Below are positions 15,308-25,122 of a DNA stretch of 64,000 bases, in pieces. Every line of letters begins with the position of its first letter. The stretch's first letter is position 1. Origin of the DNA: Methylococcus geothermalis (GTDB taxonomy: Bacteria; Pseudomonadota; Gammaproteobacteria; Methylococcales; Methylococcaceae); NCBI RefSeq assembly GCF_012769535.1, contig NZ_CP046565.1, forward strand, positions 1,378,501 to 1,442,500. Direction: 5' to 3'. The notes under the pieces were generated by a model. That model searched no databases. It worked only from the letters and a program-made list of their open reading frames with translations, and was not told the origin of the DNA. A program made the position numbers and the translations under genes.

Positions 15308-15784
15308 ATGAACAAGACTCCCATGACCACGCGCGGTGCCGAAAAGCTGCGTGAAGAACTCAATCATCTGAAGTCGGTGGCACGGCCCCGAGTGATCGAG
15401 GCAATCGCCGAGGCGCGTGCCCATGGCGACCTGAAGGAAAACGCCGAGTATCACGCCGCGCGCGAACAGCAAGGATTCATCGAGGGCCGGATCAAGGAGA
15501 TCGAAGGCAAGCTCGCCAACGCCCAGATCATCGACGTCACCCGCCTGAACCCCGGCGGCAAGATCGTCTTCGGTGCGACTGCCGAGATCGAGGACTTGGC
15601 TTCGGGCGATGTGGTGACATATCAGATCGTCGGGGAGGATGAGGCCGAGATCAAGGAAGGCCGGATCTCCGTGACGTCGCCTATCGCCCGTGCGCTGATC
15701 GGCAAGCAGGAAGGCGATGTGGCGATTGTGCAGGCGCCGGGCGGCACCCGCGAATATGAAATCATATCGGTGAAATACATCTAG
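15308..15784 (+). CDS. greA: Transcription elongation factor GreA
   Basis: Rescues backtracked RNA polymerase by stimulating transcript cleavage. The 158-residue protein has the N-terminal coiled coil with the acidic tip motif ([18 protein letters not shown], about residues 36-53) and the C-terminal FKBP-like domain ([14 protein letters not shown]). A GGAAGGAA Shine-Dalgarno precedes the ATG. Its TAG overlaps the stop codon of the convergent yhbY gene in a shared CTAG. Confidence 0.97.
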   Translation: MNKTPMTTRGAEKLREELNHLKSVARPRVIEAIAEARAHGDLKENAEYHAAREQQGFIEGRIKEIEGKLANAQIIDVTRLNPGGKIVFGATAEIEDLASGDVVTYQIVGEDEAEIKEGRISVTSPIARALIGKQEGDVAIVQAPGGTREYEIISVKYI

Positions 15785-16062
15785 GCTTTTTTACCCCGCT
15801 CAGGCGATTTCCGGAACAGCGTGATCACGTGCCCGAGTGACTGGATCAGCTCGGCGCCCGTCTCCCGGCAGACCGAAGTCGCCATCTCCGCCCTGGTTTC
15901 ACGGTCCCCCGCATTGACCCGGACCTTGATCAATTCGTGATGATCCAGTGCCAGGCCGATCTCGGCGAGCACGCCGGGCGTAATGCCGGCTTGGCCGGTG
16001 ATCACGACCGGTTTCAGTTTGTGAGCCTTGGCGCGCAGTTGGCGTCTGAGTTCGGAGGTCAT
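15781..16062 (-). CDS. yhbY: Ribosome assembly RNA-binding protein YhbY (CRM domain)
   Basis: Small CRS1-YhbY (CRM) domain protein associated with 50S precursor assembly. The 93 residues cover the whole domain, with the conserved [21 protein letters not shown] stretch and a GxRxxRAE-like helix. It is convergent with greA (the stop codons share 3 bases) and divergent from rlmE with a 57-base gap. The block greA-yhbY-rlmE-ftsH is conserved in gammaproteobacteria. Confidence 0.93.
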   Translation of the reverse strand: MTSELRRQLRAKAHKLKPVVITGQAGITPGVLAEIGLALDHHELIKVRVNAGDRETRAEMATSVCRETGAELIQSLGHVITLFRKSPERGKKA

Positions 16063-16119
16063 ACGGGTTACTCTCGCGGGAAAAAGCCGGTCATTCTAGC
16101 GTGATTGAACAAATTTCTC

Positions 16120-16752
16120 ATGGCAAAGCGTAGCCGAAGCAGTGGCCGCTGGCTCGCGGAGCATTTCTCCGACGAGTACGTGCGTCTGGCGCAGGAAAAG
16201 GGCTATCGCTCGCGGGCGGTGTTCAAGCTGATCGAGCTGGACGAGCGCGACCGTTTGTTCGAGCCCGGCGCCACGGTGATCGATCTCGGCGCGGCACCCG
16301 GAGGCTGGTCGCAGTATGCGGCGCAGCGGGTCGGACCGAAGGGTAAGGTCCTCGCCCTGGATATCCTGCCGATGGAGCCTTTGCCGGGTGTGACCGTGGT
16401 GCAAGGGGATTTCCTCGACGATGCGGTATTCCAGAGCGTGCTGGAGGCGATCGGCGGGCGCTCGGCGAATGTGGTATTGTCGGACATAGCGCCCAACATG
16501 AGCGGAAACCGTCATGTCGACCAGCCGCGCAGCATGTACTTGGCGGAGCTGGCCTACGATCTGGCCGAACGGGTCCTGGCGCCGAACGGTCGGTTCGTCG
16601 TGAAGCTGTTTCAGGGCGAGGGATTCCAGGAATACGTGGCTTACGCCAGAAAGGCGTTCGCGTCCGTTGCCATGAGGAAGCCGAAAGCCTCCCGGCCCCG
16701 GAGCGCGGAAATTTATCTCGTCGGCAAGGGTTACCGCGGCGGCGACCGATGA
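16120..16752 (+). CDS. rlmE: 23S rRNA 2'-O-ribose U2552 methyltransferase RlmE (FtsJ/RrmJ)
   Basis: SAM-dependent methyltransferase that modifies U2552 of 23S rRNA on the 50S subunit. It has the SAM motif [16 protein letters not shown] and the catalytic K-D-K-E set: Lys in [10 protein letters not shown], Asp in [11 protein letters not shown], Lys in [10 protein letters not shown], Glu near the C-terminus in [12 protein letters not shown] chose the ATG at 16120 (210 residues, [12 protein letters not shown]), which matches the family's basic N-terminus. A TTG at 16105 would add five residues. Confidence 0.95.
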   Translation: MAKRSRSSGRWLAEHFSDEYVRLAQEKGYRSRAVFKLIELDERDRLFEPGATVIDLGAAPGGWSQYAAQRVGPKGKVLALDILPMEPLPGVTVVQGDFLDDAVFQSVLEAIGGRSANVVLSDIAPNMSGNRHVDQPRSMYLAELAYDLAERVLAPNGRFVVKLFQGEGFQEYVAYARKAFASVAMRKPKASRPRSAEIYLVGKGYRGGDR

Positions 16753-16946
16753 TCGGACACGTTCGGGAACGATTTTGGCCATCGAGATGTCATATTTGTG
16801 TCATGTTGCGTCGATGATTTTTGTCGTGCCGCGGGGAATTTCGTGGCGGTCCAACGCAGGTGTGGATTATATTGTCGTCATCGGTCTGACATAAATAATA
16901 AAGCCGTATACCATCCCATCCCAATCCGACTAGGGAGATTCGAGTC

Positions 16947-18863
16947 GTGAACGATATGTTAAAGAACATCCTTCTGTGGGTGGTCATTGCCGTCGTGTTG
17001 ATGTCCGTCTTCAACAACTTCGGCTCCCGCAAATCGGTCGATTCCGGCATGTCCTACTCACAGTTCATTTCGGCAGTGAACGAAGGGCAGGTCAAATCGG
17101 TGACCATCGACGGACAGACGGTGCGCGGCATGCTGAGCACGGGCGAGAAATTCTCGACCTACAATCCGGAAGACCCGCACCTGATCGACGATCTGCTCAA
17201 GAATCATGTGGATATCAAGGCGCAGCCGCCGGAGTCGCAGTCGCTCTTGATGCAGATTTTCATCTCCTGGTTCCCGATGCTGCTGCTGGTGGCCGTGTGG
17301 ATATTCTTCATGCGCCAGATGCAGGGCGGCGCCGGCGGCCGGGGAGCGATGTCGTTCGGCAAGAGCAAGGCGCGTTTGATCGAGGAAGACCAGGTCAAGG
17401 TGACCTTCGCCGATGTCGCCGGCGCCGACGAGGCCAAGGAAGACGTCGCTGAAATGGTCGATTTCCTCAAGGATCCCAGCAAATTCCAGAAATTGGGCGG
17501 CAAGATTCCGCGCGGCGCGCTCATGGTCGGCCCTCCGGGTACCGGTAAGACCCTGCTGGCCCGCGCCATTGCCGGCGAAGCCAGGGTGCCGTTCTTCTCG
17601 ATCTCGGGTTCGGATTTCGTGGAAATGTTCGTCGGCGTGGGCGCATCGCGCGTGCGCGACATGTTCGAGCAGGCGAAGAAACATGCGCCCTGCATCATCT
17701 TCATCGACGAAATCGATGCGGTCGGCCGCCACCGTGGCGCCGGGCTCGGCGGCGGGCATGACGAACGCGAGCAGACCCTGAACCAGTTGCTGGTCGAAAT
17801 GGACGGTTTCGAAGGCACCGAGGGCATCATCGTGATCGCCGCCACCAACCGGCCCGACGTGCTCGACCCCGCGCTGCTGCGGCCGGGCCGGTTCGACCGT
17901 CAGGTGGTGGTGGGTCTGCCCGACGTCCGCGGGCGCGAGCAGATCCTCAAGGTCCACATGAAGCGGGTGCCGCTGGCCGACGACGTGGAAGCCAAGTATC
18001 TGGCGCGCGGTACGCCCGGTTTCTCCGGCGCCGATCTGGCCAACCTGGTCAACGAGGCCGCCCTGTTCGCGGCCCGCAAGAACAAGCGGGTCGTGGAAAT
18101 GGAGGACTTCGAGAAGGCCAAGGACAAGATCCTCATGGGCGTCGAGCGCAAGTCGATGGTCATGAGCGACGAGGAAAAGAAACTCACGGCCTACCATGAA
18201 GCCGGCCACGCCATCGTCGGCCTGTCGGTGCCCGAGCATGATCCGGTCTACAAGGTCAGCATCATGCCGCGTGGCCGCGCCCTCGGCATTACGATGTTCC
18301 TGCCGGAGCGCGACACCTACAGCGCCAGCAAGCAGAAACTGGAGAGCCAGATTTCCAGCCTGTTCGGCGGGCGGCTGGCCGAGGAGATCGTGTTCGGACG
18401 GGAGCACGTCACCACCGGCGCTCAGAACGACATCGAACGCGCGACCAGCCTGGCGCGGAACATGGTGACGCGGTGGGGCCTGTCCGAGCGGCTGGGGCCT
18501 TTGGCCTACAGCGAAGAGGAGGGCGAAGTCTTCCTCGGCCGTTCGGTAACCAAGCACAAGAGCGTTTCGGAAGAAACGGCGCATCTGATCGACGAGGAAA
18601 TCCGCTCGATCATCGACCGGAACTACGAACGTGCCGAGCGTATCCTTCGGGAAAACATGGACAAGATGCATCTCATGGCCGAAGCGCTGATCAAATACGA
18701 AACCATTGACCGTCTGCAGATCGCCGACATCATGGAAGGGAAGCCGCCGCGGCCACCCCAGAGCTGGGAGGACAACATTCCGCCCGGCAGCGGCGAGTCC
18801 GCTGCCAAGGGAGGCGATGAGCCGGTGTCGGGTTCCTTCGGCAAGCCGGCGGAGCAGCACTAA
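16947..18863 (+). CDS. ftsH: ATP-dependent zinc metalloprotease FtsH
   Basis: Membrane-anchored AAA protease of the inner membrane that degrades short-lived regulators (such as sigma32 and LpxC in E. coli) and misassembled membrane proteins. The 638-residue protein starts at a GTG. Two N-terminal membrane segments (about residues 5-24 and 98-118) flank a periplasmic domain. Then come Walker A GPPGTGKT, Walker [13 protein letters not shown], the SRH motif [20 protein letters not shown] and the zinc site HEAGH. The C-terminus is Pro/Gly-rich. glmM follows after a terminator; folP, usually next, is missing. Confidence 0.98.
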   Translation: MNDMLKNILLWVVIAVVLMSVFNNFGSRKSVDSGMSYSQFISAVNEGQVKSVTIDGQTVRGMLSTGEKFSTYNPEDPHLIDDLLKNHVDIKAQPPESQSLLMQIFISWFPMLLLVAVWIFFMRQMQGGAGGRGAMSFGKSKARLIEEDQVKVTFADVAGADEAKEDVAEMVDFLKDPSKFQKLGGKIPRGALMVGPPGTGKTLLARAIAGEARVPFFSISGSDFVEMFVGVGASRVRDMFEQAKKHAPCIIFIDEIDAVGRHRGAGLGGGHDEREQTLNQLLVEMDGFEGTEGIIVIAATNRPDVLDPALLRPGRFDRQVVVGLPDVRGREQILKVHMKRVPLADDVEAKYLARGTPGFSGADLANLVNEAALFAARKNKRVVEMEDFEKAKDKILMGVERKSMVMSDEEKKLTAYHEAGHAIVGLSVPEHDPVYKVSIMPRGRALGITMFLPERDTYSASKQKLESQISSLFGGRLAEEIVFGREHVTTGAQNDIERATSLARNMVTRWGLSERLGPLAYSEEEGEVFLGRSVTKHKSVSEETAHLIDEEIRSIIDRNYERAERILRENMDKMHLMAEALIKYETIDRLQIADIMEGKPPRPPQSWEDNIPPGSGESAAKGGDEPVSGSFGKPAEQH

Positions 18864-18889
18864 ACGTTCGGGCCGCACGGGCCTTCGAA

Positions 18890-18921
18890 CCCCTGGCAGG
18901 CTGGTGCCTGCCAGGGGTTTT
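18890..18921 (+). terminator. Rho-independent terminator after ftsH
   Basis: A perfect 11-bp stem, CCCCTGGCAGG (18890-18900) with CCTGCCAGGGG (18907-18917), a 6-base loop, then TTTT. Confidence 0.9.
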
Positions 18922-18973
18922 CTGTTGTCTGCGAGTTCGCTATTTTTTTGGTGGCGGATAGGAGGAAGAAGCA

Positions 18974-20317
18974 GTGAAGAAAGAGTATTTTGGAACCGAC
19001 GGCATTCGTGGCAGGGTGGGCGACTACCCGATCACGCCGGACTTCATGCTCAAGCTCGGCTGGGCGGCGGGCCGCGTCTTCGCGCGCGGGAAGCCCGGTC
19101 AGCGCGTCTTGATCGGCAAGGACACGCGGATTTCCGGATACATGTTCGAGTCGGCTCTCGAAGCCGGTTTTTCCGCCGCCGGCGTGGACACGCAGCTGCT
19201 GGGCCCGATGCCGACCCCGGCGGTCGCTTATCTCACCCGGACGTTCCGCGCCCAGGCGGGCGTGGTCATCAGCGCTTCGCACAATCCCTACTACGACAAC
19301 GGCATCAAGTTTTTCGGCCCGGACGGCATGAAGCTGCCGGACGAAGTCGAGCTGGAGATCGAAGACTACCTGCGCAAGCCGATGACCACGGTAGAGTGTT
19401 CGCACATCGGCAAGGCGACGCGCATCGGGGATGCGGCGGGCCGGTACATCGAATTCTGCAAGAGCACGATCCCCCTGGGCATCAATTTTTCGGGAATGAG
19501 GATGGTGGTGGACTGCGCGCACGGGTCGACTTACCACGTGGCCCCCCATGTGTTTTCCGAATTGGGGGCTACGGTGAGCACAATCGGGGCGACGCCGGAC
19601 GGGCTCAACATCAACGACCGCGTCGGCGCCACCGATCCGGAAAACCTTCGCCAGACGGTGCTTAGGGAGAAAGCCGATCTGGGCATCGCGCTGGACGGCG
19701 ACGGCGACCGGCTGATCATGGTCGATCACCGGGGACAGGTCGTCGACGGCGACGAATTGTTGTTCGTCATCGCCAATGCCCGCTGCGCCAGCGGCGAACT
19801 GGCCGGTTCGGTGGTGGGAACCCTGATGAGCAATCTGGGCTTGGAGCAGGCCATCGGACGATTGGGCCTGGAGTTCAGGCGGGCCGCGGTCGGCGACCGC
19901 TATGTCATGGAAATGATGCTCGAGCACGGCAGCATTCTGGGCGGCGAAAGTTCGGGACACATCATTTGCCGTGATCGTACGACCACCGGCGACGGCATCG
20001 TTTCCGCCCTGCAAGTCCTGGCGGAAATCGCCCGGACTGGCAAATCCCTGAACGAACTGAAGCAGGGAATGAAAAAATATCCCCAGCGTCTGGTCAACGT
20101 TCGGCTGAGGGAGAGGGTCAGTCTGGATTCGGCGCCGCTGGTTCAGAAGGTGAAAGCCGAAGCGGAATTGGAGCTGGGCGACTCGGGGCGCGTATTGCTG
20201 CGCCCGTCCGGGACCGAGCCGTTGATCCGGGTGATGGTCGAGGGAGCGGACGAGGGCAAAGTGCACGAACTCGCGGACCGGCTGGCCGGAGCGGTCACGC
20301 AGGCGTTTTCCGCCTGA
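18974..20317 (+). CDS. glmM: Phosphoglucosamine mutase
   Basis: Interconverts glucosamine-6-phosphate and glucosamine-1-phosphate for UDP-GlcNAc and so for peptidoglycan and LPS. The 447-residue protein starts at a GTG behind a strong AGGAGGAAG site. It has the active-site phosphoserine loop [18 protein letters not shown], the metal-binding DGDGDR motif, the sugar-binding GGESSGH motif and the phosphate-binding [12 protein letters not shown] motif. It closes the housekeeping block; the next gene downstream is srfA rather than the tpiA/secG genes found in Pseudomonas. Confidence 0.97.
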   Translation: MKKEYFGTDGIRGRVGDYPITPDFMLKLGWAAGRVFARGKPGQRVLIGKDTRISGYMFESALEAGFSAAGVDTQLLGPMPTPAVAYLTRTFRAQAGVVISASHNPYYDNGIKFFGPDGMKLPDEVELEIEDYLRKPMTTVECSHIGKATRIGDAAGRYIEFCKSTIPLGINFSGMRMVVDCAHGSTYHVAPHVFSELGATVSTIGATPDGLNINDRVGATDPENLRQTVLREKADLGIALDGDGDRLIMVDHRGQVVDGDELLFVIANARCASGELAGSVVGTLMSNLGLEQAIGRLGLEFRRAAVGDRYVMEMMLEHGSILGGESSGHIICRDRTTTGDGIVSALQVLAEIARTGKSLNELKQGMKKYPQRLVNVRLRERVSLDSAPLVQKVKAEAELELGDSGRVLLRPSGTEPLIRVMVEGADEGKVHELADRLAGAVTQAFSA

Positions 20318-20423
20318 ACCGTCTTTCGGCACATGGGCGCTGTCCGGCTCCTGCCGTTCGAGCGGCAATGAAGACCTCCCGCCTCGTGTGTTCGGAGGGT
20401 TTCCCGTTCTCAATCAGCATCTT

Positions 20424-20432
20424 TGCTACAAT
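20424..20432 (+). promoter_or_regulatory. Candidate extended -10 promoter for the srf operon
   Basis: TGC TACAAT forms an extended -10 element at 20424-20432, 87 bases before srfA. No good -35 is visible, as is usual for extended -10 promoters. It is the best candidate in the 202-base gap after glmM, where I see no other feature. Confidence 0.4.
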
Positions 20433-20519
20433 CGGGCGGCAGGGGCGGAGTCCGGCTGCCGGCCGTCTTCGCGATCCATCCGACCTTCCCCCGGTTTCGA
20501 CGATTCCAAGGAGTTCCCT

Positions 20520-22100
20520 ATGGCTGGCGTCCTGCTTCGATCCGGCAGCCTGAAGCACTTTTTGCCCCTGGGCGCGACCGGCAATCCGGTCTACCGGGCC
20601 GCTTCGCAGTTGCGGGCCGCGATTCGGCGGCAACTCGGCCAGGAGGCGGCGGATTATTTCGCCGTGCCGGTTCAGGACGAGAAAGGGGACACCCTCGACT
20701 GGTATTCGGCCTTCGATGGCGACGTGGTGCCCTGGACTTCGGCGACGCCGGAGGAGCGCGGTCCGGCGCGGGCCAGCCTCTTGGCCGCGCGGGAACGCCT
20801 GCTGGAAAAGAGCCGGGCGCTGCAGGCCTCGGAGGACAGCGAGCAGCAGGTTTTCGGCAAGCTGCTGGCGCTGGCCACGCGGATTCCCGCCGAGGACCAT
20901 GTCTATCTCGTAGGGGGCCGGCCGGTCATGACCTTCTGGGGATTCAGCGAGCGCGAGGAAGCCCCGGAGCGCGATGTGCTGGCCGGCCTCGATGTCGGCA
21001 GTATCTCGGCGCCGGCGGCGCGTTTCGAGGAAGGTTCGGGCCTGGCTCCCTCGACGGTGGGGCGTCGGCGCGGGTTGCGCTGGCTGTGGCTGTTGTTGCC
21101 GCTGCTGCTTCTGCTGGGATTCCTCTTGTTCGGCTTGAAGAGTTGCGGGCCGGACGGTCTGTCCGGGTTCATCCGGCAAGAACCTACGCCGACCCCGGTT
21201 CCGCTGGAAAGGGAGGGGGATGTCATCCCCGACGGATCTCCCCGTCCCGAAGCAAACGAGGAAAGTGGGGAGAAGAGCCGCCGTGACGATGCCGCCTTCG
21301 GTGAGCGGATCGACCGGAACGAACGCCATGATCGGGACACGGTGAGCCTGACCCGCTCGGTGGAGGGTTCCCGGACCGTCGTGGATTCCACGCATGCGGG
21401 CCAAAGCCCGGAAGGGGCGACCGCTACCGAGCATTGGGACACTTCAGCCGCGATGCCGCCGGGAAGTGCGGCTGACGCGGCCGAAAGCACATCAGCCGCC
21501 GAGGCCGAGTCTGCCGACGCCGACATGGATGGGACGGAATCGCCTGGCGACGATACGCCGCAATCGAATTCCGGTACGGACGGACAAACTGCCGAAGGCC
21601 AGCCGGCCGATGAAGCAGGACCATCCGGCGAAGATCAATCTGCAGCGAAAACCGAACCGCCCGAGGAGGCTTCGTCCGAAAAGGCCATTTCCAAGGCTGG
21701 CGGCAACGCGAGGACGTCCGGTGCGCCGCTGACGATCCCCAAGGAGGCCGCCAGGCAAGGGTCGACAGACTTCCTGAACGGCCAGTGGCATTCCGTCACC
21801 GGTCTGCAGGACAGCTCCGGCAATCCGGTCCAGCTCGAATACGACTTCAAGGGCAAGGAAGGCATGGCCCGGCTGAAGCGTTCGGTCGGCGGCAAGGCGA
21901 TGGAATGCACCGCGCCGGTGACCTCCAGCTTCAGCGGCTCCAAGCTGGTGATCGACCAGGCCGGCGACATCCGCTGCCCCGACGGCAGCAGCATCCAGCG
22001 CTCCAAGGTGGAATGCACCACCGACCCGCAGGGCCATGCGGTGTGCAAGGGCAAGAATCCGGACGGCTCCGATTACAATGTCCGGATCACCAAGAAATAG
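20520..22100 (+). CDS. srfA: SrfA-family protein, single-pass membrane protein
   Basis: First gene of a seven-gene operon and counterpart of srfA in srfABC loci first named in Salmonella as SsrB-regulated factors. Its biochemical role is unknown. The ATG at 20520 has AAGGAG upstream and gives 526 residues. A soluble N-terminal domain (about 1-180) is followed by one strong membrane helix (about 187-205, WLWLLLPLLLLLGFLLFGL) preceded by RRR. Then comes a long acidic, Ser/Thr/Ala/Glu-rich low-complexity region (about 225-400) and a folded C-terminal domain with paired Cys (FLNGQWHSVTGLQDSSG to the end). The charge pattern suggests N-in, C-out topology. Confidence 0.8.
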   Translation: MAGVLLRSGSLKHFLPLGATGNPVYRAASQLRAAIRRQLGQEAADYFAVPVQDEKGDTLDWYSAFDGDVVPWTSATPEERGPARASLLAARERLLEKSRALQASEDSEQQVFGKLLALATRIPAEDHVYLVGGRPVMTFWGFSEREEAPERDVLAGLDVGSISAPAARFEEGSGLAPSTVGRRRGLRWLWLLLPLLLLLGFLLFGLKSCGPDGLSGFIRQEPTPTPVPLEREGDVIPDGSPRPEANEESGEKSRRDDAAFGERIDRNERHDRDTVSLTRSVEGSRTVVDSTHAGQSPEGATATEHWDTSAAMPPGSAADAAESTSAAEAESADADMDGTESPGDDTPQSNSGTDGQTAEGQPADEAGPSGEDQSAAKTEPPEEASSEKAISKAGGNARTSGAPLTIPKEAARQGSTDFLNGQWHSVTGLQDSSGNPVQLEYDFKGKEGMARLKRSVGGKAMECTAPVTSSFSGSKLVIDQAGDIRCPDGSSIQRSKVECTTDPQGHAVCKGKNPDGSDYNVRITKK

Positions 22101-22121
22101 CGGAACGAGCGGGGAAGCCGA

Positions 22122-25112
22122 ATGCTGAGCGAATTGGTGGAATTCGCCGAGAACGCTACGCTGATCATGCGCAGCGGGGTCCAGTTCATGGATTTCGGGC
22201 TGACGCTGGACCTGCGCCGGGAGCCGCCCGGCGAGTTCGCCCCGCAGAGCGGCCAGCGCTCGCTGGCGCGGCTGGAATGGGACGAGCGGCGCGAACGCCA
22301 CGTGCATCCGGCCGATCCGCTGCGGGTGGTCAAACCCCAGTTCAGTGTCGGCGTGGAGGAGTCCATCAAGCTGCTGGACGGCTGCTGGCTGCCGTTGCCC
22401 ATGCTGCGCGCCGGGCCGCAGCGCCGCTTCGACCAGGGACCCACCACCTGGGCCCGCGGCCGCATCGTCAAGCTCGGCGAAGGCGAGGACCTGCGCGGCC
22501 ACACCCACCGCCTGACGCTGGCCTTCGACACCCAGGTGCTGGAGGCGCGCGAGGCTACGGCCTATCTGGCGCCGACCCGCGCCGACGTGCAGACCGGCGC
22601 CAGCTTCCAGCTCGCCCACCGGGCGCACGAAATGGGCTGGTATCCGGAGCTGCCATGGGTCGACGAATGGCTGGCGGAAGTGTTCCGCGACGAGGCGGAG
22701 GAGCGGCTGCGGCTGCCGGCGGAAGACATCGACAGCGAGATCGAACAGCTCGGCCATCACGCCCATTACCTCAATTTCCTGCACCTGATCGGCACACGGG
22801 CCGGCATTCCGGAAGTCCGGCTGCGCAGCAACGCGCCGGACGACATCTATGCGCCGATCCCGGTCGATCTGGTGCTGGACGTCGGCAACTCCCGCACCTG
22901 CGGCATCCTGGTCGAGGAGCATCCGCAGCAGCACGACGGCCTGAAGAACCGCTACGAACTCACCATCCGCGACCTGTCCGAGCCGCACAAGGTCTACCAC
23001 GAACCCTTCGAGAGCCGGGTGGAATTCGCTCAGGCCCTGCTGGGCAAGGAGCACCTGGCCTGCAAGAGCGGGCGCAACGACGCCTTCGTCTGGCCGACCA
23101 TCGCCCGGGTCGGACGCGAGGCGGCGCGGCTGGCCAACCATCGCCGCGGCACCGAAGGCTCGACCGGGCTGTCCAGCCCCAAGCGCTACCTCTGGGATGA
23201 AGACCGCTACGAGCCCGGCTGGCGCTTCAACGTCGCCTCCAGCCGCGAGGAAATCGAGCCCCATGCCACCGGCGCGCCATTCAGCAACCTCATCAACGAG
23301 CGCGGCGAAGCCCTGCACGAACTGCCGGAGGCCGAGCGCATGCCGGTGTTCGTGCCCAAGTATTCGCGCAGCGCCTTGATGTGCTTCTTCCTGGCCGAAA
23401 TCCTCGTCCATGCGCTCGGCCAGATCAACAGCCCGGCCCAGCGGATCAAGCAGGGCGATCCGGAGAAGCCCCGGCATCTGCGTTCCATCATCATCACCGT
23501 GCCGCCCTCCATGCCCAAGCCGGAGCGGCAGATTTTCGCGGCGCGGCTGCGCCAGGCCATGGCTTTGGTATGGAAGGCGCTCGGTTGGCACCCGGAAGAC
23601 GACGCCGTCGACGCGGTGGATTCGGCGGGCAACCCGACCGCCTGGCCGCGCTTTCCGGCGATCCATACCGAATGGGACGAGGCGACCTCCGCCCAGGCGG
23701 TGTACCTGTTCAGCGAAATCCATGAGCATTTCGGCGGGCGGCCGGAGGAGTTTTTCCGCATCCTGCGCCGCAGCGGTTCGGACCGGGCAGGCCAGGCGAT
23801 CACGGTGGCCTCGATCGACATCGGCGGCGGCACCAGCGACCTGGTGGTGGCCGATTACCGGCTGGATCATGGCCAGGGCGCCAATGTCTACATCCTGCCG
23901 GAGCAGCGCTTCCGCGACGGCTTCAAGGTGGCAGGCGACGATCTGCTGCTGGAGACGGTGCAGAAGATGATCGTGCCGGCGATCGAAGCGGCGCTGCTCG
24001 AATACGGTGTGGCCGATCCCGCGCCGCTGCTGTCGCAGCTCATCGGCGCCGAGACCTTGTCGGTGCAGGACCGCACCTCGCGCCAGCGGCTGGCCCTGGA
24101 GGTGTTCTATCCGCTGGGGCTGAAGCTGTTGCATGCCTACGAGGGCTTCGATCCGACCTTGCCGTCCGAATCGCGCTCGCTGAAGATCGGCGAGTTGCTG
24201 GCGGGGGAGGACCGCCCCTCCGATCATGTGGTGCGGCATTTCGCGCTGGGGGTCAAACGGGCGACCGGAGCGGGGAGCCAGGACTTCGACCTGCTCGAAG
24301 TGGCGATTCCCTTCGATCTGCACCGCCTGCACCGGCTGTTCCTGGAAGACCAGTTCGAAATCTGCAAGACCATCCGGGCGCTGTGCGAGATCGTCCATCT
24401 GTACCACTGCGACGTGCTGCTGCTGAGCGGGCGGCCCTCCTGCATGCCGGGTATCCTGGCCCTGTTCCGGCGGCTGTTGCCCTTGCCGCCGGACCGGATC
24501 GTGCCGCTGGCGGGATTCCGCGCCGGGGTCTGGTATCCCTTCCACCGCGACGGACGGATCGGCGATCCCAAGACCACGGCGGTGGTCGGCGCGATGATCT
24601 GCAAGGTCGGCGGTGCCCGCCGCCTCCCCAACTTCAACTTTCTGGCCCATGCCTACAAGGTGTACTCCACCGTCCGCCACCTGGGGCTGATCGACCAGAA
24701 CCTCGTGCTGCGCGACGCCGACGTGTACTACCGGGACATCAACCTGGATGACGAAAACTACGAGCTGCCGGAGCAGCCGTTCGAGATGCGCGCCCGGATG
24801 ATCCTGGGGTTCAGGCAACTCGCGTCCGAGCGCTGGCCGGCGACGCCGCTGTACGTGCTGGACCTGAGCGAACGCGCCAAGCAGCTCCTCGCCGGCGCCG
24901 ACCGCACCGCGCCCGCCGTGATCCAGGTCGCCCTCAAGCTGGACCGCAAGAAAGGCGCAGGGCCCGAGCGCTTCAGCGTGGCCTCCGCCGTCACCAGCCA
25001 GGGCACCGCCCTCAACCCGGCGCGCGACATCGTGCTCAAGCTCAATACCCTGACCACGGTCGGCATCGGCGAAAGCAGCTACTGGCTGGATACGGGCAGC
25101 ATCATCCGTTAA
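22122..25112 (+). CDS. srfB: SrfB-family actin/Hsp70-fold ATPase
   Basis: The 996-residue protein matches the large 'virulence factor SrfB' family, whose function is not established. It shows three motifs of the actin/Hsp70/sugar-kinase ATPase fold: phosphate-1 LVLDVGNSRTCGILVE (Asp253), phosphate-2 SIDIGGGTSDLVVADY (Asp566) and the adenosine motif LLLSGRPSCMPGI (Gly770). No signal peptide or membrane helix is seen, so it is probably cytoplasmic. It lies 21 bases after srfA and 10 bases before srfC. I infer nucleotide-dependent control of the complex; polymerisation cannot be judged from sequence alone. Confidence 0.88.
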   Translation: MLSELVEFAENATLIMRSGVQFMDFGLTLDLRREPPGEFAPQSGQRSLARLEWDERRERHVHPADPLRVVKPQFSVGVEESIKLLDGCWLPLPMLRAGPQRRFDQGPTTWARGRIVKLGEGEDLRGHTHRLTLAFDTQVLEAREATAYLAPTRADVQTGASFQLAHRAHEMGWYPELPWVDEWLAEVFRDEAEERLRLPAEDIDSEIEQLGHHAHYLNFLHLIGTRAGIPEVRLRSNAPDDIYAPIPVDLVLDVGNSRTCGILVEEHPQQHDGLKNRYELTIRDLSEPHKVYHEPFESRVEFAQALLGKEHLACKSGRNDAFVWPTIARVGREAARLANHRRGTEGSTGLSSPKRYLWDEDRYEPGWRFNVASSREEIEPHATGAPFSNLINERGEALHELPEAERMPVFVPKYSRSALMCFFLAEILVHALGQINSPAQRIKQGDPEKPRHLRSIIITVPPSMPKPERQIFAARLRQAMALVWKALGWHPEDDAVDAVDSAGNPTAWPRFPAIHTEWDEATSAQAVYLFSEIHEHFGGRPEEFFRILRRSGSDRAGQAITVASIDIGGGTSDLVVADYRLDHGQGANVYILPEQRFRDGFKVAGDDLLLETVQKMIVPAIEAALLEYGVADPAPLLSQLIGAETLSVQDRTSRQRLALEVFYPLGLKLLHAYEGFDPTLPSESRSLKIGELLAGEDRPSDHVVRHFALGVKRATGAGSQDFDLLEVAIPFDLHRLHRLFLEDQFEICKTIRALCEIVHLYHCDVLLLSGRPSCMPGILALFRRLLPLPPDRIVPLAGFRAGVWYPFHRDGRIGDPKTTAVVGAMICKVGGARRLPNFNFLAHAYKVYSTVRHLGLIDQNLVLRDADVYYRDINLDDENYELPEQPFEMRARMILGFRQLASERWPATPLYVLDLSERAKQLLAGADRTAPAVIQVALKLDRKKGAGPERFSVASAVTSQGTALNPARDIVLKLNTLTTVGIGESSYWLDTGSIIR

Positions 25113-25122
25113 GGGCATTCAC

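Noticed and set aside
21492..25118. 1208-codon minus-strand open frame opposite srfA and srfB
   Set aside because: Antisense shadow: rich in Gln, Arg, Val and His as expected from the reverse of GC-biased codons, with no domain.
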